Positions 15,304 to 17,844 of a stretch of DNA of 17,844 nt are shown in pieces. This stretch comes from Flavobacteriales bacterium UBA2619 (lineage in GTDB: Bacteria > Bacteroidota > Bacteroidia > Flavobacteriales_D > Sanyastnellaceae). The DNA lies in assembly GCA_002339135.1 (NCBI GenBank), contig DDJR01000114.1:1-17844 (forward strand), in the 5' to 3' direction. Each line of letters starts with the position of its first letter. Positions within the stretch are counted from its first letter, which is position 1. A model generated the notes under the pieces. That model was not told where the DNA came from. It saw only the letters and a program-made list of their open reading frames with translations, and searched no databases. A program made the translations under genes and the position numbers.

Positions 15304-15346
15304 TGTAAAATATAGGTTCAGATATTTTTTAGACGTATTAAAGGTA

Positions 15347-16384
15347 TCAAAGGTTGCTGCGTTTTTTAAAGAAATTTTCAACTCTTTCTTTTACATTTTC
15401 CTTCATGTTTACGTGAAATAAGTTGTAGTCACCTGAATGCCAATTGTCTCTGTGTAAAAAGTTGCCTCCAAAGACATGAGGAGCATCGAGCCAAAGCAAT
15501 CCGTTGTGAACTCTTCCTGTTAGCTTTCCCTTGTATTTCACTTTGTATTTTTCTGTTAGAACTCCCAAGTGATCTTCACAATCATTGACATTGTCACTGG
15601 AATCCCAAGACATGGGATTGATACACTTGGGAAAAGGCAAACCCAAAGCTGTTCTTTTTTTGAGCCAGTCTGGTATATATCCAGTTGCATAAGTCATCCA
15701 TGTGCAATAGCAGTTGATATCATTGTTGCTCATACATTGCTTAAGCACCTCAAAATCGCCTTCATAAACTCCCCATCCCAACAAATAACTTGTCACAAGA
15801 CGCTTACCAAGTTCTTTTCCATCAAAAAACTCTTGAAGCAAACGCTTGGCATGTAAAGTGCCTTGGCTGTGACCTGCAATAACAATTGGCTTCCCCACGT
15901 CTAAATTTTGAAGCCAAAATAAAAATGATTCCCTGACATCACTGTAAGCAACTTCAACAGCCTCTGTACACAAATCACAATCACCATCTCCACCCATAAC
16001 AAATACTCTAAAATGTGCTTGCCTGTATCTGGGAGCATACACATTGCCGATATCTTTAAATACTGAGGCTTGATGACGAACAGGCCAAAAATCTACTTCT
16101 CTATTTATTGAAACATTGCCAACGTCAGCCAACCATTCCTTGCCTTGACTATACATTGTTGGATGAATATAAAAAACATCAATCTTTTTATTTACTCCAT
16201 CTCCCATGAGCGACCAATTTTCCTTTATGCTGTAGTTAGGCTTGTCTGGAAGAGGATAGATAGAAGTTGGGATTTTAATTTGGTTTTCACTGGTGTAAAG
16301 TGTGTCCTTAATACCAGATGAACAACCAACAAGCATTGCGATGGTTAAAATTAGTGCTGGTAATATAAACGGACAATAATTCAT
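15347..16384 (-). CDS. DUF3089-type alpha/beta hydrolase lipoprotein
   Basis: The protein has 345 residues. The N-terminal signal ends in the lipobox LVGC (Cys21), so it is a lipoprotein. The rest fits the DUF3089 family of alpha/beta-hydrolase fold proteins: DVFYIHPT (about 69-76), an early QASVF...NVYAPRYRQA segment (about 105-123) and the nucleophile elbow GHSQG (Ser173). A Cys-rich insertion (CDLC, 136-139, and CMSNNDINCYCTW later) could carry disulfides in an exported enzyme. Family members are predicted esterases or lipases; the substrate is unknown. It is the first gene of a - strand block: its stop codon lies 43 bases before metalloprotease A, without a terminator. A candidate promoter lies at 16411-16437. 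A surface role next to secreted proteases is inferred. Confidence 0.85.
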   Translation of the reverse strand: MNYCPFILPALILTIAMLVGCSSGIKDTLYTSENQIKIPTSIYPLPDKPNYSIKENWSLMGDGVNKKIDVFYIHPTMYSQGKEWLADVGNVSINREVDFWPVRHQASVFKDIGNVYAPRYRQAHFRVFVMGGDGDCDLCTEAVEVAYSDVRESFLFWLQNLDVGKPIVIAGHSQGTLHAKRLLQEFFDGKELGKRLVTSYLLGWGVYEGDFEVLKQCMSNNDINCYCTWMTYATGYIPDWLKKRTALGLPFPKCINPMSWDSSDNVNDCEDHLGVLTEKYKVKYKGKLTGRVHNGLLWLDAPHVFGGNFLHRDNWHSGDYNLFHVNMKENVKERVENFFKKRSNL

Positions 16385-16410
16385 GAATTAACATTTTTTT
16401 TAAGGGTACG

Positions 16411-16437
16411 TAAATTTAGACAAAAAATAAAAAACAA
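16411..16437 (-). promoter_or_regulatory. Possible promoter for the DUF3089 lipoprotein block
   Basis: On the - strand TTG (16437-16435) is followed after 16 bases by TAAATTTA (16418-16411), one mismatch from TAnnTTTG. The start would fall near 16406, leaving a leader of about 20 bases. The spacer is very T-rich, so chance matches are likely. Confidence 0.3.
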
Positions 16438-16501
16438 CTTCTAAACATTATGATATTTGTAAATCTTTTCATGAATGTTTCTGTTTTTATGATAAAAAGC
16501 A

Positions 16502-16509
16502 TATCTTTC
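16502..16509 (+). promoter_or_regulatory. Possible -7 element TATCTTTC upstream of the right-edge gene
   Basis: TATCTTTC is one mismatch from TAnnTTTG, with CTG (instead of TTG) 18 bases upstream. A start near 16514 would give a leader of about 24 bases. With the - strand candidate at 16411-16437 it would make the 16385-16537 spacer a divergent promoter region. Confidence 0.25.
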
Positions 16510-16537
16510 CGACTTCTTAATGCGAAAAAACAAAACC

Positions 16538-17844
16538 ATGAATCGTACGTTTAAATCTTTATTAGCTGCACTATGTTGTAGTTCAATGTTCTTTACAACT
16601 CAAGCGTCAGCTCAGTCTTCAGCCGACTACACGCTTACAATAGAGGAATCTACACCTGCACTAGCAGAAGGAACGACCTACCGTTTTTATGTTAACATGC
16701 TAGATGAAACCGACTTCATGAGCGCTGTTTTCGGGAACAACAATGATAATCTTATTATTAATACCCCAGATGGAGCTTTCAATTCAGAAATCAATGGAAG
16801 CTGGAGTGCTTCTGGACTTAACCCTGCGTTTTTAGGTTTCTTTCCTGACATGGCTGATGACAGTTTTGCAACGATTGGACTTACAGGCCCAGCGGCTTCA
16901 TCTGGAAGTAGTCTCGCTTCAGATCCATCTATTGTAGAGGATTCTGCTGAACCTATCCGACCGTACTTTTTGCAAAATGGTGCAACATCATTGGAATCAA
17001 CAACAGGTATTGGTTCTTCTTGGTACGTACTTAATGGTAGCGACAACGGTCTGCCGAATGAAGATATGCGAGTTCTTGTTCTTCAAGTAACTACCACAGG
17101 TTCTATCAGTGGAACATTGAATTGTCAAGTATTTCCATTGGGAGATGGTTCAAATCAAGTTCAATTCAGTGAAGACTTTAATTTAGGAGGAGCACCAGTT
17201 GAATCTGATTTTTCTCCGGAAGTTTCAATTGCTATAGAAAATACAGTTGCTGGAGAAGCTTCAGAAATGGAATACACGATGTCACAAGATGCTAATGAAT
17301 CTGAGATTTTAACATCATCTGTTGTTTCTAATGGTGGTTCTTTTGCATTGAATGGTTTGAATGAAGGTGATGTTATAGGTTCAGGTTCTATCACTCATGA
17401 ACTTTACTCTGGAGATTTCGAAACTGAATTCAGCATTATTGTTGCTAACATTAATGGTGATAATTACACTGTCTTCAGTGAGGTCACATCAACCAATTCA
17501 CCATTTTACAATATTGGTGATCCAGTTGGTGGCTTTGTGTTGTTTAACAGCGAAGCTGGAATCAACATTTACACAGAGGTTCCTGAAGACAATGACTTTA
17601 TTACCGAAGCTTATGAAATGCAATTGGTCTTTGACAACTTGTTTGTCAACTCATCAACAAGTGGCCTATTAACTTTTACAAGTACGCTCACATCAGAGCT
17701 TGAAGAAGTTGACGTACAGGATTTCATGTTTGAAGTCCTCTGTGGCGCAGATGTGGATAATGATGGTGTATGTGACAGTGTTGACGATTGTGTTGGTGCT
17801 TTTGATGATTGTGGTGTATGTAACGGAGACAGCTCTTCTTGTGA
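16538..17844 (+). CDS. N-terminal part of a large secreted protein with novel domain and Cys-rich repeats (3' end outside window)
   Basis: The ATG at 16538 opens a frame that stays open for 435 codons to the right edge. A signal peptide covers about 1-25 (cleavage after ASA). Residues about 30-215 form a domain that matches most of the 219-residue protein encoded at 9890-10549 (NGAT, TTTGSISG, FNS...NGSWSASGLNP). From memory the pattern resembles an uncharacterised secreted domain in plankton bacteria, but I cannot name it. Residues about 225-400 are Ser/Thr-rich and beta-like with no family recognised. From about 404 a calcium-loop-like DVDNDGVCD and then DDCGVCNGDSSSC begin a Cys-rich region like that of the left-edge gene (CGVCNGDSSSC near its residues 51-61), so more Cys-rich repeats and perhaps a dockerin-like end probably follow. 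The protein is extracellular or surface-bound by inference. Confidence 0.85.
   Translation, partial: MNRTFKSLLAALCCSSMFFTTQASAQSSADYTLTIEESTPALAEGTTYRFYVNMLDETDFMSAVFGNNNDNLIINTPDGAFNSEINGSWSASGLNPAFLGFFPDMADDSFATIGLTGPAASSGSSLASDPSIVEDSAEPIRPYFLQNGATSLESTTGIGSSWYVLNGSDNGLPNEDMRVLVLQVTTTGSISGTLNCQVFPLGDGSNQVQFSEDFNLGGAPVESDFSPEVSIAIENTVAGEASEMEYTMSQDANESEILTSSVVSNGGSFALNGLNEGDVIGSGSITHELYSGDFETEFSIIVANINGDNYTVFSEVTSTNSPFYNIGDPVGGFVLFNSEAGINIYTEVPEDNDFITEAYEMQLVFDNLFVNSSTSGLLTFTSTLTSELEEVDVQDFMFEVLCGADVDNDGVCDSVDDCVGAFDDCGVCNGDSSSC

Noticed and set aside
15304..15381. Upstream ATG at 15381 extending metalloprotease A by 26 residues
   Set aside because: The extension overlaps the hydrolase gene by 35 bases and places a polar stretch before a clean signal peptide that begins at the ATG at 15303.
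16411..16418. TAAATTTA palindrome in the divergent spacer as a regulator site
   Set aside because: Eight-base AT palindromes are expected by chance in such AT-rich sequence. It was kept only as a weak promoter candidate.

Overview
The window looks like a piece of a marine Bacteroidota chromosome, most likely a Flavobacteriales-type lineage. This rests on four things: secreted proteins built from Cys-rich GCTDxxACNYDxxAxxDDGSC repeats, DECGVCGGDG repeats and a C-terminal dockerin-like module; Bacteroidota-type promoter elements (TTG, then TAnnTTTG); AT-rich spacers; and an absence of strong Shine-Dalgarno sites. No rRNA, tRNA, CRISPR array, transposase or integrase was seen. The window is gene-dense, and no gap without a gene exceeds about 220 bases.

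Left part (1-4280, all + strand). The 3' end of a large secreted Cys-rich protein is followed by four single-gene stretches. A membrane-anchored calcineurin-like phosphoesterase (1285-2526) has a promoter element almost touching its start codon. Next come an SPFH/band 7 protein of the HIR-like type (2686-3609) and a small J-domain plus KTSC protein (3770-4219). Two strong intrinsic terminators (2579-2613 and 4249-4279) separate the units. A well-spaced promoter at the very end of the phosphoesterase gene would make an RNA of only about 60 nt before it meets the first terminator.

Centre (4409-10549, + strand). Four genes overlap one another by 1, 4 and 10 bases, so they form a translationally coupled operon. 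They encode an RND inner-membrane pump, a lipoprotein periplasmic adaptor, a TolC-like outer-membrane channel and a 219-residue secreted protein of unknown function. The fourth protein is clearly related to the N-terminal domain of the large secreted protein that starts at 16538 and runs off the right edge.

Right part (10580-16384, - strand). Reading with the genes, there is a DUF3089-type alpha/beta hydrolase lipoprotein, then two tandem paralogous secreted zinc metalloproteases (HExxHxxGxxH). Both proteases end in a two-repeat calcium-binding dockerin-like module, and no typical type 9 secretion C-terminal domain is visible. Spacers of 43 and 77 bases without a terminator suggest joint transcription. 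The block converges on the RND operon with only 30 bases between stop codons. A divergent spacer (16385-16537) separates it from the truncated + strand gene at the right edge.

The main themes are cell-surface and extracellular proteins that share a small set of modules (Cys-rich repeats, dockerin-like C-termini and an unnamed secreted domain), plus an envelope efflux operon carrying one of those modules as its fourth gene.
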